A DNA stretch of 64,000 bases from Vibrio penaeicida (GCF_030689305.1 NZ_JAUYVM010000003.1:1-64000); one strand, 5' to 3'; counted from the stretch's first letter, positions 17,504-27,074 are shown. The notes: generated by a model from the sequence alone, not told the origin. A program made the numbers and translations.

Positions 17504-18646
17504 ATGAAAGTGTTTGGCTCTGCATATTTGTCAGGAAATGTTTATGTTAGAAGCTTTGTCATTATTGTAGCCATTATTCTAGTGGCCTTGGTGACGTATC
17601 TGTCGTATGACAAAGACACCATTAAGGGCAGTAGCTCCGAAAAATACAGCCAACCCAAACAAGAAATGGCGGTGAAACCCAAAGAAAACATGACCGAGGT
17701 CCCCCAATTTGAGCAGCCCGATCAGGCTACGGATCTCGCAGAGCAGCCAATTGAATTAGAGGCACCAATAAAGCAGCAATTTTCGTTGATAGCGAGTGCT
17801 TATAGCGAAGAGCTGAAGCACCCTTCGTACTCTCCGCCGCTTAACGACGACAGCCCAATTACCCTTGATCCTAATCGATACCATAAAGTGGAATTGCCTA
17901 TTTTAGAGGGTAAGCACAAAGCGGCATTGAGGCTGGAACAATATCGTTATTTCTACCCTAACCCGGTTCGCATCGCGATAGATTCACCACTTGAGATCCA
18001 GCAAGTATCGTTTGATTTATGGGGAGTCGAGAACGGGAAAAGCATTGCTAGCCAAACCGTTAACCGCGCAGAAGCTACATTTAAATCGAGCGAAGATTGG
18101 CCAGAAGAAATCCGTGTAAAAGCCAAAGTTACGTTCGCACAAGGGGATGATGTTCTGACAGGCGATTTTCGCTTCTACGTGCCAGTTGGAAAAATTACGG
18201 GCGTAGACACATTAGGTAGCGAAGGTCCCGACATGCTTATCCCTGTTCAATTGGATGTCAAAAAGAGTGGGACGTTCCGACTTCGAGCCAGCTTATTCTC
18301 GGCAAGCGGTAAGCCAATTGCATCGTTACGTGAAACAAAGACGTTAGCAGAAGGCAGCCAAGAGATTCATTTGAAGGCGCACAGCAGTGTTTTAAAGAAC
18401 AGCTTGTTAAAGAACAGCACCTTAAAAAATGGTACTCAAAAAGGCGGGAATACCGAGTTTGAATTACGTTATCTTCAATTGGAAAAACTGTCTGATTTTC
18501 CCGGTCAGAAAACAGGTTTTGGCGTCAGCACGCAACCGTCGTATTCGTTAGGGTTATTTGATGTTTCCCAACTGAGTGATGAGCCATACCAGCCGTCAGA
18601 ACAAGAGAAAGCACGCCTCGAATTCCTAAAAAAATTAGGGCAGTAA
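17504..18646 (+). CDS. Membrane-anchored periplasmic protein of unknown function
   Basis: A 380-residue protein. One N-terminal membrane helix (FVIIVAIILVALVTYLSY, about residues 18-35) is followed by a Pro/Glu/Gln-rich linker to about 90 and then a beta-rich periplasmic part with Ig-like strands. A short repeat LKNSLLKNSTLKNGT lies near residue 305. Membrane topology (short cytosolic start, large periplasmic domain) recalls accessory proteins of secreted lipases, and its position directly behind the esterase invites that idea, but I see no lipase-foldase motif. Function not assigned. Confidence 0.55.
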   Translation: MKVFGSAYLSGNVYVRSFVIIVAIILVALVTYLSYDKDTIKGSSSEKYSQPKQEMAVKPKENMTEVPQFEQPDQATDLAEQPIELEAPIKQQFSLIASAYSEELKHPSYSPPLNDDSPITLDPNRYHKVELPILEGKHKAALRLEQYRYFYPNPVRIAIDSPLEIQQVSFDLWGVENGKSIASQTVNRAEATFKSSEDWPEEIRVKAKVTFAQGDDVLTGDFRFYVPVGKITGVDTLGSEGPDMLIPVQLDVKKSGTFRLRASLFSASGKPIASLRETKTLAEGSQEIHLKAHSSVLKNSLLKNSTLKNGTQKGGNTEFELRYLQLEKLSDFPGQKTGFGVSTQPSYSLGLFDVSQLSDEPYQPSEQEKARLEFLKKLGQ

Positions 18647-18775
18647 ACACCGTTCAGTAAGCATTGAAATCTCAAAATGTGGATTGTGCCTAATTCACAG
18701 TGTGGTGTTATGTAACAGATTGATTATTTTTGATAAAGTCGTCCGATACGTTTCGGAATGGGTTAGGGCGACAAC

Positions 18776-21700
18776 ATGAAATTGATAAGGAATTCGCGGC
18801 TTCGTTATCAAAAGGACAAATCCGATAAAGTCTACGAAGTGGATCTTGTCGAGCTTACATCAGGCGAGCCTTCAAGGTATTTGGTGAATTTTCGGTACGG
18901 TCGAAAAGGCAGTACATTACGAGAAGGCACCAAAACCCGAGATCCAGTCACACTTGAGCAAGCGGAAAGGCTGTTTGATAGTGTGGTTGTTTCGAAGGTA
19001 AACAAAGGCTACCAAGATCAGAATGCACTCTCGTCCTACACTTCTCTCCAACCTAAGCAACCGATCTCCCAATTTAACCACAACACGTTAATCAATCGCA
19101 TTGAACAAGAATCCAGCCCGTATGAGCTGGGTCGGCAGATTTGGCGTTTACGCCCCGTGGCGAATCCCGAAGTGGCGTCCTTGATAGCCAATAAGCTAGG
19201 CAGTGATACTTGGCAATTGGAATACGCTATTTTGTGGGCATTGGGAAGAGTAGGTAGCGAAGCGAATATCGATGCCATTAAACCTTATCTATCCCATCAA
19301 GATGTTCGTCTCGCCACCATCGCATTGGAATCGCTAATTTCACTCTCGCCTAAATCTGAGCGCAAACGCATTTACGTGGAGATCAGTGGCTTCGAACTCA
19401 TTTCTGTGGAAGAGTTTGTCACTCAAGTTGATGATTTTATTGCCCAAAGAGCGGCGAAGGAAAGCATTAATCTGTTGTTGAAGAAAGCGTATCTTCAATC
19501 CGTTTTTGATGAAGAGATGCATCAGTCATTACGAGATGTTCTCGCCAAAATTCCATACGCCCCCAGTGCCTTCCAAGGTATTCGCTACATTCTAAAAATG
19601 AGTGAATTCCGGCTGGATGCCAATATGTTTGCCGCCGCATACTATCGTTTGGAGCAAAGTAACCCGTATTTCCAAAGAGCTTGGAAATACCATTACTCGC
19701 CTAAACATGGAAGGCTGGACATTGAGAATGAACTGTCGTCCCCAGAATCTAAACTCGCGCACTCCCAACATACTCATAACTACCTGATTCGTAGACAGTG
19801 GCGAGTGTTAAAACAATTGGGGGTTAATGAAAGCCCTGATTTCGTTCGGCTTGCGACGCAGCTTTTACTTCAATTTAAAGACAGTGACGGCAAGAAGCCC
19901 AAAACGTCAGAAATCTACGAATACGATCAAAATTGGCGTCGTCACGTGAAGGTCGTGAATCACTACGATGAATTTGCTCGTTACTCCACATTGAATGCGT
20001 TGCTGAGAAGTGAGAACCCGCGTTATAAACGAAGCGATGCGGGGTACGTTTGGAAACTGAGCCCTGATGTTGTGTTTGAAGGTCGGGGTGAAGCGTTTGC
20101 TCATCTTTGGGACCAAGTTCCTCATAGTTTGCTTGAGTTAGTACTAGGTAGCCAATGTGAACCCGTATGTGATTTTGCTGTTCGCGCGTTGCAAGACAAC
20201 ACAAGTTACTCCGACGCGTTGAGTGACGATATTTTGGTGGGCATATTGGTTCGTCCGTACACTGCCTGCCAGAACTTTGCGTTACCACTGTTAGAAACCT
20301 ACTTAAAGCACCACGCCTTAAGCACAGAATGTTTGATTACGTTACTCAACAGTGACGTAGAAGTCGCTCAAAATCTGGCCTTAGATCAATTAGATAAAAT
20401 CCGAGACTTGTCGAAGTCAGTCGATGTATTGGCTGCGCTTCTTTTGATGGGGCAACCATCAGTACACAAGTGGCTCGAAGAGCGAATGAAGCGAACAGCG
20501 CTGTTTAGAAGCGCTCAGAGTGAACTGCTCATGAGCCTTGTCTTAACGCTAACGGATCCGCACTCCGAGAGTAATTCCATTGAGACATTCGAGCATGCGG
20601 AGTGGTTATCCAAATGGCTTAATTTACATTGTAAAGATGCTATTTCAACGCTTTCGTTATCACAAATTGAATTACTGATTCTCTCTCAACATTCACCGAA
20701 TGTGCTGATAGGTTGCGAATTTTTGATGGCTGTTGATGTGGAGTGGGCACAGATACCCGCCACGATTTTTGAAGTGATTGAAAACAGCCGTTCTCATAAA
20801 ATTCAATCATACAGTGTCGCTTTACTGTCGAAACAAAGTGCCGAAGAGCTGGTCGACAATTTATCTTATCTGCTCAAACTGCTACTCAAAAACAACCTAT
20901 CACAGCGCCAAGCTATCTTGAAAACGTTGCCCGCGACTTACCAGCGTGGCAGCCAGCACCGCCCTCTTGTTTTTGGTAAGTTGGTTGATCTTCTCCACAA
21001 GCGCGAACTTGATAGCGATTTACAGCAAATGATTATCGGCTTTATTCGCCAAGAGTTTGAACGTGAGCTTTCGTTGAACTCTCTGGATGAAGTGATGAGT
21101 TTGGCTACCGCAGCATCGGCAATGGCACATGATCTTGCTTATGACGTTTTTGCCGACAGTTATAACGCACGCCAGTTAGAGCGAACACTCACGGCAAGCC
21201 AATGGTACTCGCTTGCTCAAAGCAGCACCTTTGCCCTTAGAGCATTAGCCATTGAACAATACGAGCGAACACCAACAACCTTATTGAATGCGAATGAATC
21301 GCCAGAAGAGCCGGAACCTGTATTAACGCTACTCAATAGCCAATGGCAAGATGTACAAGAGTTTGCGTTCGAATTTTGCCGCAGTCAAATGACGTCAGAG
21401 CATTGGAACCCAGAGTCGATTGTTGCCGTATGCGATAACCCTGACGAGCGAGTGCAAGCCTTTGGGCGAGAACTTTTACAACGCTTCTTTGATGAATCGG
21501 AAGGCAAACAATACCTGCTTAAACTCAGCCAACACCCTGCTGCAAACGTCGAGCTGTTTGTTACCCAATTACTGGCACAGTACGCCGCAAATGATGAAGG
21601 TATGTTATTGGCACTGAAGCCCTATTTTGTTTCGGTGCTGAGCCGAGTTAACCGTGGCCGTGTAGCAAAAGACAGAGTATTGAAATTTTTAACCGAACAA

Positions 21701-21961
21701 GCGGATTGCAGCGCTCTGGTTACGGAAATGGTGTCGGATATTTTGGTACGCCAATCGTTAACATCGGTTCAAAAGGACAAAGCCCAAATCCTCAAAGCCA
21801 TGTTGCACTTGAAAAAGACCAATACCCATCTCGACATGCCCATGAAAGTGACTTCTCCTCCCTCAGTTATATCTAAAGAAGGCAATAAGTCTAAAGAAAG
21901 CACTTGGTCCAATGGGGGTGGTTCAACACCAGAGAAGAAAGCCACGGAGAGCGAATCATGA
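18776..21961 (+). CDS. WGR-domain protein with long HEAT/ARM repeat array (retron-associated)
   Basis: A 1061-residue cytosolic protein. Residues about 1-80 form a WGR domain, with the signature segment FRYGRKGS at 39-46 (aromatic Tyr in place of Trp). WGR domains bind nucleic acid in PARPs and in bacterial proteins. Residues about 90-1010 are helical pairs of the HEAT/ARM kind, for example WALGRVGSEANIDAI and HQDVRLATIALESLISL. The tail is low-complexity. The stop overlaps the start of the SWIM gene (ATGA). From memory, WGR/HEAT plus SWIM proteins are the partners of type XIII retrons. I infer that it belongs to the defence module with the RT, perhaps as sensor or effector scaffold. Confidence 0.82.
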   Translation: MKLIRNSRLRYQKDKSDKVYEVDLVELTSGEPSRYLVNFRYGRKGSTLREGTKTRDPVTLEQAERLFDSVVVSKVNKGYQDQNALSSYTSLQPKQPISQFNHNTLINRIEQESSPYELGRQIWRLRPVANPEVASLIANKLGSDTWQLEYAILWALGRVGSEANIDAIKPYLSHQDVRLATIALESLISLSPKSERKRIYVEISGFELISVEEFVTQVDDFIAQRAAKESINLLLKKAYLQSVFDEEMHQSLRDVLAKIPYAPSAFQGIRYILKMSEFRLDANMFAAAYYRLEQSNPYFQRAWKYHYSPKHGRLDIENELSSPESKLAHSQHTHNYLIRRQWRVLKQLGVNESPDFVRLATQLLLQFKDSDGKKPKTSEIYEYDQNWRRHVKVVNHYDEFARYSTLNALLRSENPRYKRSDAGYVWKLSPDVVFEGRGEAFAHLWDQVPHSLLELVLGSQCEPVCDFAVRALQDNTSYSDALSDDILVGILVRPYTACQNFALPLLETYLKHHALSTECLITLLNSDVEVAQNLALDQLDKIRDLSKSVDVLAALLLMGQPSVHKWLEERMKRTALFRSAQSELLMSLVLTLTDPHSESNSIETFEHAEWLSKWLNLHCKDAISTLSLSQIELLILSQHSPNVLIGCEFLMAVDVEWAQIPATIFEVIENSRSHKIQSYSVALLSKQSAEELVDNLSYLLKLLLKNNLSQRQAILKTLPATYQRGSQHRPLVFGKLVDLLHKRELDSDLQQMIIGFIRQEFERELSLNSLDEVMSLATAASAMAHDLAYDVFADSYNARQLERTLTASQWYSLAQSSTFALRALAIEQYERTPTTLLNANESPEEPEPVLTLLNSQWQDVQEFAFEFCRSQMTSEHWNPESIVAVCDNPDERVQAFGRELLQRFFDESEGKQYLLKLSQHPAANVELFVTQLLAQYAANDEGMLLALKPYFVSVLSRVNRGRVAKDRVLKFLTEQADCSALVTEMVSDILVRQSLTSVQKDKAQILKAMLHLKKTNTHLDMPMKVTSPPSVISKEGNKSKESTWSNGGGSTPEKKATESES

Positions 21962-23613
21962 AAGTAAGTTATCAATACGCATCCAAAAGCCAAGTTCGCT
22001 CTGGCTCCCAATCTACGGATGTTGCCTTTTCTCCCGATACATCGAGAGCACCTACGTTTTTCGTTGGGGAAGTAAAGGAAAAACGCGCTTTCAGAGAGGC
22101 GATTTCAGCTCTCCATGATGTGGTGATTTCAGATATGCGGTTTGCGCCAAGAAACCGAGACGAATACAAGATTTGGTTGGCGCAAGAAGAGGAAAGGTTA
22201 CTTGCAGAATTTGTTAGCCGCCATGGCGAAGTAAAAGAAGAGTTAGAGGCGGTAAAAGCCGAACTTTCTTCGATGGGCAAAGCGTCCAGCGAGATCATGG
22301 CTCCGTTCTATAAAGCGCAAGACCAATACTTCAAATACCTATACAAGCACGATATGGATGCTTGGTATGTGCTCGACCCAGTAATTACCGTTCACCCTGA
22401 TCAGGTCTTTTTTGAGTGTTTTTCCGAAGACGAATCAAGCTATGGAAAACTCAGCTGCAACTACGACACCTTTGAGCACGTCAGCGATAAGGAATATGGG
22501 ACAACGAACATTGATTATTCCCAAGGGCTATACGACGAATTCCAAAAAATTCGTGACTATCGGAAGACGCAGCTAAAAGTCGACCCTGATGGATTTAATG
22601 TACAGACCAGCGGCAGCGACGCCTTTGAGGAAAAGAAAATTGATTTACCCGACTCTTGGGTAAGAGGCTTCTTGCAAGTTAGCTCCGCCATGACACTTCC
22701 GATGGTGAAATTCTGTCTGCATCCGATGGATATTCACAACATTTGCTCATTACTTAAACGCAAGAAGGAACGGGTCGGTCCGCGCTCCATGCGTTTCGAG
22801 CTGGTGCCAAACAAGCCCATTCAGATTGTGATGGAACCTTGGGGGGATGTCGTCACCTGCGCACGATCCTTATACCGTGGAGATGAAGCGCGCACTATTC
22901 GAACATGGGGGCGTCGACGTATTTTGATTCTAGAGCGTTTGTTGCCCATCGCTGATAGCTTCGACGTTTGCTTGCTTGGCGATGGGATGCCGTCGTTTTA
23001 TGTCGCGAACATGGGTGGGATGACTTTTACATTGGGTTTATCAGGGTGGAGCGCGAACGATTGGTCGGCGGCAGGGCAGTTCGATCTATTAGCCCCAAGA
23101 GATACCGTTGACGAGCTAACCAGCCAGCGAGTCTATTTGGCGCTTCAAGAGACTCAGCAAGAGAGTGCAGCAAGTTTAGCCTCTCGGCTAGCGCTGGATG
23201 TGAGTGTGGTGAAATCGGCATTGGCACAATACAGTCAACTTGGGCAGGTGTTGTACGATTTATCGTTAGATGTTTATCGTCTTCGTCATCTTTACAATCA
23301 GCCCATCGCGTTAGAAGAAATCCGTTTCACGAATGAACGAGAGCAAAAGGCGAACAATTTCGTTGAGGCTAACTTGGTGTCGGTTACACAGCTAAACCAA
23401 GGTTCAAAAGGCACTGAGATCATTGGGCTGACGCTTGATAACGGGAAAGAATTTCAGTCTAAGCTTCGAATCGACCAAGACCAGAGATTGGTTGAAGGTG
23501 AATGCCAGTGCCATTTTTGGCACAGTAATAAATTGAGGCAAGGACCGTGTGAGCATATGTTAGCGCTTCGCTTACAAGCCACAAGAGAGCAACATACAGA
23601 GGTGACGGCATGA
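21958..23613 (+). CDS. SWIM zinc-finger protein (retron-associated)
   Basis: A 551-residue protein. The start at 21958 is set by MKVSYQYASKS and by the ATGA overlap with the WGR gene. A longer frame to 21904 lies inside that gene. The SWIM finger is near the C-terminus: C516-x-C518, then C531-x-H533. SWIM domains bind DNA or protein. The rest includes a coiled-coil-prone region near residues 60-110 and a helix-rich segment near 390-460 that could be a winged helix (LASRLALDVSVVKSALAQY). No catalytic motif is recognised. Together with the WGR protein and the RT it forms the protein part of the retron-like system. Confidence 0.82.
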   Translation: MKVSYQYASKSQVRSGSQSTDVAFSPDTSRAPTFFVGEVKEKRAFREAISALHDVVISDMRFAPRNRDEYKIWLAQEEERLLAEFVSRHGEVKEELEAVKAELSSMGKASSEIMAPFYKAQDQYFKYLYKHDMDAWYVLDPVITVHPDQVFFECFSEDESSYGKLSCNYDTFEHVSDKEYGTTNIDYSQGLYDEFQKIRDYRKTQLKVDPDGFNVQTSGSDAFEEKKIDLPDSWVRGFLQVSSAMTLPMVKFCLHPMDIHNICSLLKRKKERVGPRSMRFELVPNKPIQIVMEPWGDVVTCARSLYRGDEARTIRTWGRRRILILERLLPIADSFDVCLLGDGMPSFYVANMGGMTFTLGLSGWSANDWSAAGQFDLLAPRDTVDELTSQRVYLALQETQQESAASLASRLALDVSVVKSALAQYSQLGQVLYDLSLDVYRLRHLYNQPIALEEIRFTNEREQKANNFVEANLVSVTQLNQGSKGTEIIGLTLDNGKEFQSKLRIDQDQRLVEGECQCHFWHSNKLRQGPCEHMLALRLQATREQHTEVTA

Positions 23614-23658
23614 TAGTTATCTCCCTCTCAAAATTCAGTTCTGTCTCAACTTTTTTAC

Positions 23659-23686
23659 TTGCAGAACAAAGAACTAGCAATACAAT
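23659..23686 (+). promoter_or_regulatory. Predicted sigma-70 promoter of the retron RNA
   Basis: TTGCAG (23659-23664), 16 bases, TACAAT (23681-23686). The expected start is at about 23692-23694, just before the a1 arm at 23698, so the RNA could be made separately from the upstream protein genes. Confidence 0.55.
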
Positions 23687-23697
23687 AGAACACTACA

Positions 23698-23919
23698 GCA
23701 GCGCGGCAGAAGAACCTTGCATCTCGAATGGTGGATCACCATTCAGGTATAAAGACTGCCCACGCATCACTGATGCTATCTTTACTGAGCCGTACAGTCA
23801 CCTATACCGCTATTGCGGTGTGACTTCACAGAAGTCAATGAGCGGTATAGGTAACGTACGGCATCGAGTTGATAACCTCAGTACTAAGAACTCTTCGAAG
23901 GAATATCTTGTCGCGCTGC
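23698..23919 (+). ncRNA. Retron msr-msd non-coding RNA
   Basis: GCAGCGCG (23698-23705) pairs with CGCGCTGC (23912-23919) and can extend inward by four pairs with two G-U. This is the a1/a2 stem of a retron. The msr part has hairpins GAATGGT/ACCATTC (23726-23744) and GCATC/GATGC (23764-23776). The msd part is a long hairpin: GCCGTAC/GTACGGC (23789-23795 with 23856-23862), a perfect 12-bp ACCTATACCGCT/AGCGGTATAGGT (23800-23811 with 23841-23852) and a terminal TGACTTC/GAAGTCA (23821-23837). The RT would prime from a branch G near the end of a1, which I cannot place exactly. A T-rich run follows a2. The RT gene starts 141 bases later. Confidence 0.85.
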
Positions 23920-24060
23920 GTTCCTTTTTTCGTTTCCCCGAACCTTGCTTAAAGACGTTCCGTTTAGGTGCACCCCATCTAAAAATAAAGCTGAAACCGT
24001 CGCTTTCACAGACTTATATGTTGCGCGCCATCCTAGGATTCACGGCTGAGGAGGTGGCTT

Positions 24061-25959
24061 ATGTCTGATTCTTCCACTCGCTCAACGTCTCGCTCAAACT
24101 CTTCCAACGCAAGCCATCAGGAGGCTTCGGTGACCGATTCTGCTCCAAAGCTGACGCGTCAGCAAATTTACGATCGCATTCGAGAAAGCAGCAAGGATGA
24201 ATACATTCTTCAAGAAATGATTCGCCTTGGGTTCTGGAACAAAGATGACGAACAGCCAAGTCTGACTCAAGAATTTATTGAGCGCCGCTCCGAACTCACA
24301 AGAAAGCTTAGGGAGCTAAGCGATCTAGATTCGTTATACGCTGACCCTGAAAAAGCATTAGAAGCTCTGCATAAAGAACGCAAAAAAGCGGCGTTAGAAA
24401 AGCGAGAGCAAACTCGTCAAGCACTGAACCAAAAACGCTATGACCGAGCATTGGCTTGGTATAACCAGCAAAAAGAGACTTTCACTTGGTTAGGAGATGA
24501 CGTTTCTCTCGGGTTAAAAAACAAAGAGAACGATGATGACAGGCTTGAAGAACGAGAGTTGCCAACGTTTGAAAACATCGCAGCCCTAGCCGGAGCAATG
24601 GGTATCTCGGTTTCAGAACTTCGATTTTTGGCATACCAAAAAGACGTATCGAACGTCAGTCATTATCAACGATTCAGCATTGCTAAGAAAACGGGTGGGC
24701 TTCGCCATATTTCGGCGCCAATGCCGCGGTTAAAGCGCGCGCAATACTGGTTGTTAGACAACATCCTCGCAAAGTTGTCTGTGCACGATGCTGCCCATGG
24801 TTTCGTGACGGGCAGAAGCATTGTGTCTAACGCCCAGCCACATGTCGGTAAGGCGGTGGTTATCAACATGGATCTGAAGGACTTCTTCCCTAGTATCAGC
24901 TACAAACGGGTAAAAGGATTGTTTCAATCCCAAGGGTACAGTGAAGAACTTGCCACTGTTTTTGGGTTACTGACGACAGAGCCTGAAACACAAGAGCTGG
25001 AAATGGATGGTCAAACTTGGTTTGTTGCTCAAGGTGAACGCAGACTGCCGCAAGGTTCACCTTGTAGCCCTGCGATTACCAACGTGATGTGTCGCCGGTT
25101 AGATGCCAGATTGCAAGGCATGGCTGACAAACTCGGGTTTGCTTACACCCGCTATGCCGACGATTTAACGTTTTCCACCGACAGCGCAGAGAAAGCCCAA
25201 GCACTTTTATGGCGTGCAAAACAAATCGTTGTGAGTGAAGGTTTTATTCTTCATCCAGATAAAACCCGTGTTATGCGAAGGCACCAAAAGCAAGAAGTCA
25301 CAGGCGTAGTTGTTAACGAGAAGCTCTCGATAGACCGCAAAACTTTGAAACGCTTTCGCGCTACGCTCAAGCAAATCGAGCTTGATGGTCCTGATGGTAA
25401 GCACTGGGGAGCAGGTGAGCTTTTCGCATCAATGGAAGGCTACGCCAATTTTGTTGCGATGGTGGATGCCGAAAAAGGCATTCCGCTGCAAAAAACGTTG
25501 GTGCATTTGAAGCGTCAGTACGGTGTCACCACCAAGCATGGCAAAGTGACTGAACTAAACAAGCGCTTGCTACGAGTGAAAGCGGCTAATGGGGAGAACC
25601 CCAAAGAGGGCTGGTGGCAACCGGAAGAGAAACCGGCGCCGGAATTGGAGCTAACACCTAACCAGGTTGCTGAACGCAAGCGAGCGATCAAGCGACAGAG
25701 AAATCAGGAACAAAGAGAGAATCAAGGCACGAATTCTGAGTGGCAAGATGCAGATTTCAATCAGGATAACGAAGCTAACCAAGGTGACGGCTGGAGTGAT
25801 CTCGAATCGGATGCAAAGAAAAAGTGGACGACGCGAGAGTACATTCTCGGTTTACTGTTCTTACCAATCGTATTGGTCATGCTGTTCTTTAAAGCACCTT
25901 GGAATATCAAATGTATTGTTGTTGGTGTGCTCTGGCTTCTGTACCTCTATCTGAATTAA
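24061..25959 (+). CDS. Retron reverse transcriptase with C-terminal membrane tail
   Basis: A 632-residue protein, about twice the usual retron RT length. Residues 1-175 are a hydrophilic extension with a coiled-coil-prone stretch near 100-140. The RT domain spans about 180-480: catalytic D271 in NMDLKDFFPS, LPQGSPCSP at 329-337, YADD at 365-368, and the two retron-type motifs NAQPH at 257-261 (NAXXH) and VTG at 413-415. It copies the msd part of the RNA just upstream into msDNA. A charged linker leads to two predicted transmembrane helices (about 594-610 and 616-631), which is unusual. A strong AGGAGGTG site precedes the ATG. The M50 protease gene follows by 35 bases. Confidence 0.93.
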   Translation: MSDSSTRSTSRSNSSNASHQEASVTDSAPKLTRQQIYDRIRESSKDEYILQEMIRLGFWNKDDEQPSLTQEFIERRSELTRKLRELSDLDSLYADPEKALEALHKERKKAALEKREQTRQALNQKRYDRALAWYNQQKETFTWLGDDVSLGLKNKENDDDRLEERELPTFENIAALAGAMGISVSELRFLAYQKDVSNVSHYQRFSIAKKTGGLRHISAPMPRLKRAQYWLLDNILAKLSVHDAAHGFVTGRSIVSNAQPHVGKAVVINMDLKDFFPSISYKRVKGLFQSQGYSEELATVFGLLTTEPETQELEMDGQTWFVAQGERRLPQGSPCSPAITNVMCRRLDARLQGMADKLGFAYTRYADDLTFSTDSAEKAQALLWRAKQIVVSEGFILHPDKTRVMRRHQKQEVTGVVVNEKLSIDRKTLKRFRATLKQIELDGPDGKHWGAGELFASMEGYANFVAMVDAEKGIPLQKTLVHLKRQYGVTTKHGKVTELNKRLLRVKAANGENPKEGWWQPEEKPAPELELTPNQVAERKRAIKRQRNQEQRENQGTNSEWQDADFNQDNEANQGDGWSDLESDAKKKWTTREYILGLLFLPIVLVMLFFKAPWNIKCIVVGVLWLLYLYLN

Positions 25960-25994
25960 ACTACGCCTAATTTTTGTCGTAGCAGGGAACCCAA

Positions 25995-27074
25995 GTGGAA
26001 CTGTTTAATATCGAGTTTTTAGGAAAACCATTAAGGCTAGAAGGCTCAATGGCAGGCTGGCAACAGCTGTATTGGGATAACACGCTAGTCTCGCAATTGG
26101 ATGCCAATGCAGAAAGGCTGGATCATAGCCATGCGTTTCAATTAACCAGCGGCGAACAGGCAATAGAGTGCCAAGTAAATGTTGATTTAAAGTGGCAGCC
26201 TTTCCATATTCAATATGAAGCGAAAGTGGACAACCAATTAGTGGCGCAAGGGCAACGAGACGCCAAAGATATTGAAAGGCAAACACCCGTTGTACCTGTG
26301 AAGCAGGAACGAAAGTTCAGTGTCGTCGGGCTATTTGCTCTTGGCATGAAAGCGTTAAAAAGCGCAAAGGTGATCAAAGGTGTACTCGCCGCATTGAGTT
26401 TGGCTGCCTATTCTTGGTTTTTCTCGTTTCAATTTGCCTTAGGTTTGTTGGCGTGTTTGATGTTCCACGAATATGGGCATATTCGCGCCATGAAATTCTT
26501 TGGCATGAAGACCAAAGGCATTTATCTGATTCCATTTCTGGGTGGGCTCGCACTCAGTGACGAGAAAATTAACACCCGCTGGCAAGACGTGGTGATTTCC
26601 ATCATGGGCCCGACGTTTGGCTTAGTACTATCGATGGTTTTATTGGTGGTGTATTGGATTACCGGAGACGTGTTCTTTGCTGGTCTCGCCGTGTTTAATG
26701 CGTTCCTTAACTTGATTAATTTATTGCCTGTGTTGCCATTGGATGGCGGGCACGTACTCAAGAGTATCAGCTTCTCATTCAACAGTGTCGCAGGGCTGGC
26801 GATCTGCATTGTGGCCGCCGTCGCAGGCATTATTGCAAGCTACACATTTGGCATGGCTTTGTTCGGTTTCCTTTTGATTATGGGCAGCATCGAAATCATC
26901 GTGGAATGGCGAACGCGACATAACAGCCATCTACTTCCTTTAGATCGTTATGGGCAATTGGTGTCTTTTGTCTGGTACGTAGCGCTGGTTGCCGCGCTGG
27001 TGGGCATCATGGTTTATATTGGGTCAAGTGGCGATCAGTTACTGAGCTTGCCACTCCAAATATTGGCAAGTTAG
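25995..27074 (+). CDS. M50-family site-2 (intramembrane) metalloprotease
   Basis: A 359-residue membrane protein with a GTG start and CAGGGAA upstream. The first 105 residues are a soluble beta-rich domain. The membrane part has the zinc site HEYGH at 158-162 and the third ligand in PLDGGH at 248-253, with NLLPVLP in front. This is the complete S2P signature, so it should be active. The family cuts helices within membranes to release regulators. It sits 35 bases after the RT gene, shares strand and terminator, and is probably in the same operon. The RT tail helices are a candidate substrate, which is inference only. Confidence 0.88.
   Translation: MELFNIEFLGKPLRLEGSMAGWQQLYWDNTLVSQLDANAERLDHSHAFQLTSGEQAIECQVNVDLKWQPFHIQYEAKVDNQLVAQGQRDAKDIERQTPVVPVKQERKFSVVGLFALGMKALKSAKVIKGVLAALSLAAYSWFFSFQFALGLLACLMFHEYGHIRAMKFFGMKTKGIYLIPFLGGLALSDEKINTRWQDVVISIMGPTFGLVLSMVLLVVYWITGDVFFAGLAVFNAFLNLINLLPVLPLDGGHVLKSISFSFNSVAGLAICIVAAVAGIIASYTFGMALFGFLLIMGSIEIIVEWRTRHNSHLLPLDRYGQLVSFVWYVALVAALVGIMVYIGSSGDQLLSLPLQILAS

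Noticed and set aside
25995..27074. M50 protease as an unrelated housekeeping gene
   Set aside because: Not fully excluded, but the short gap, shared strand and common terminator with the RT favour one operon, so it is kept within the module as a hypothesis.
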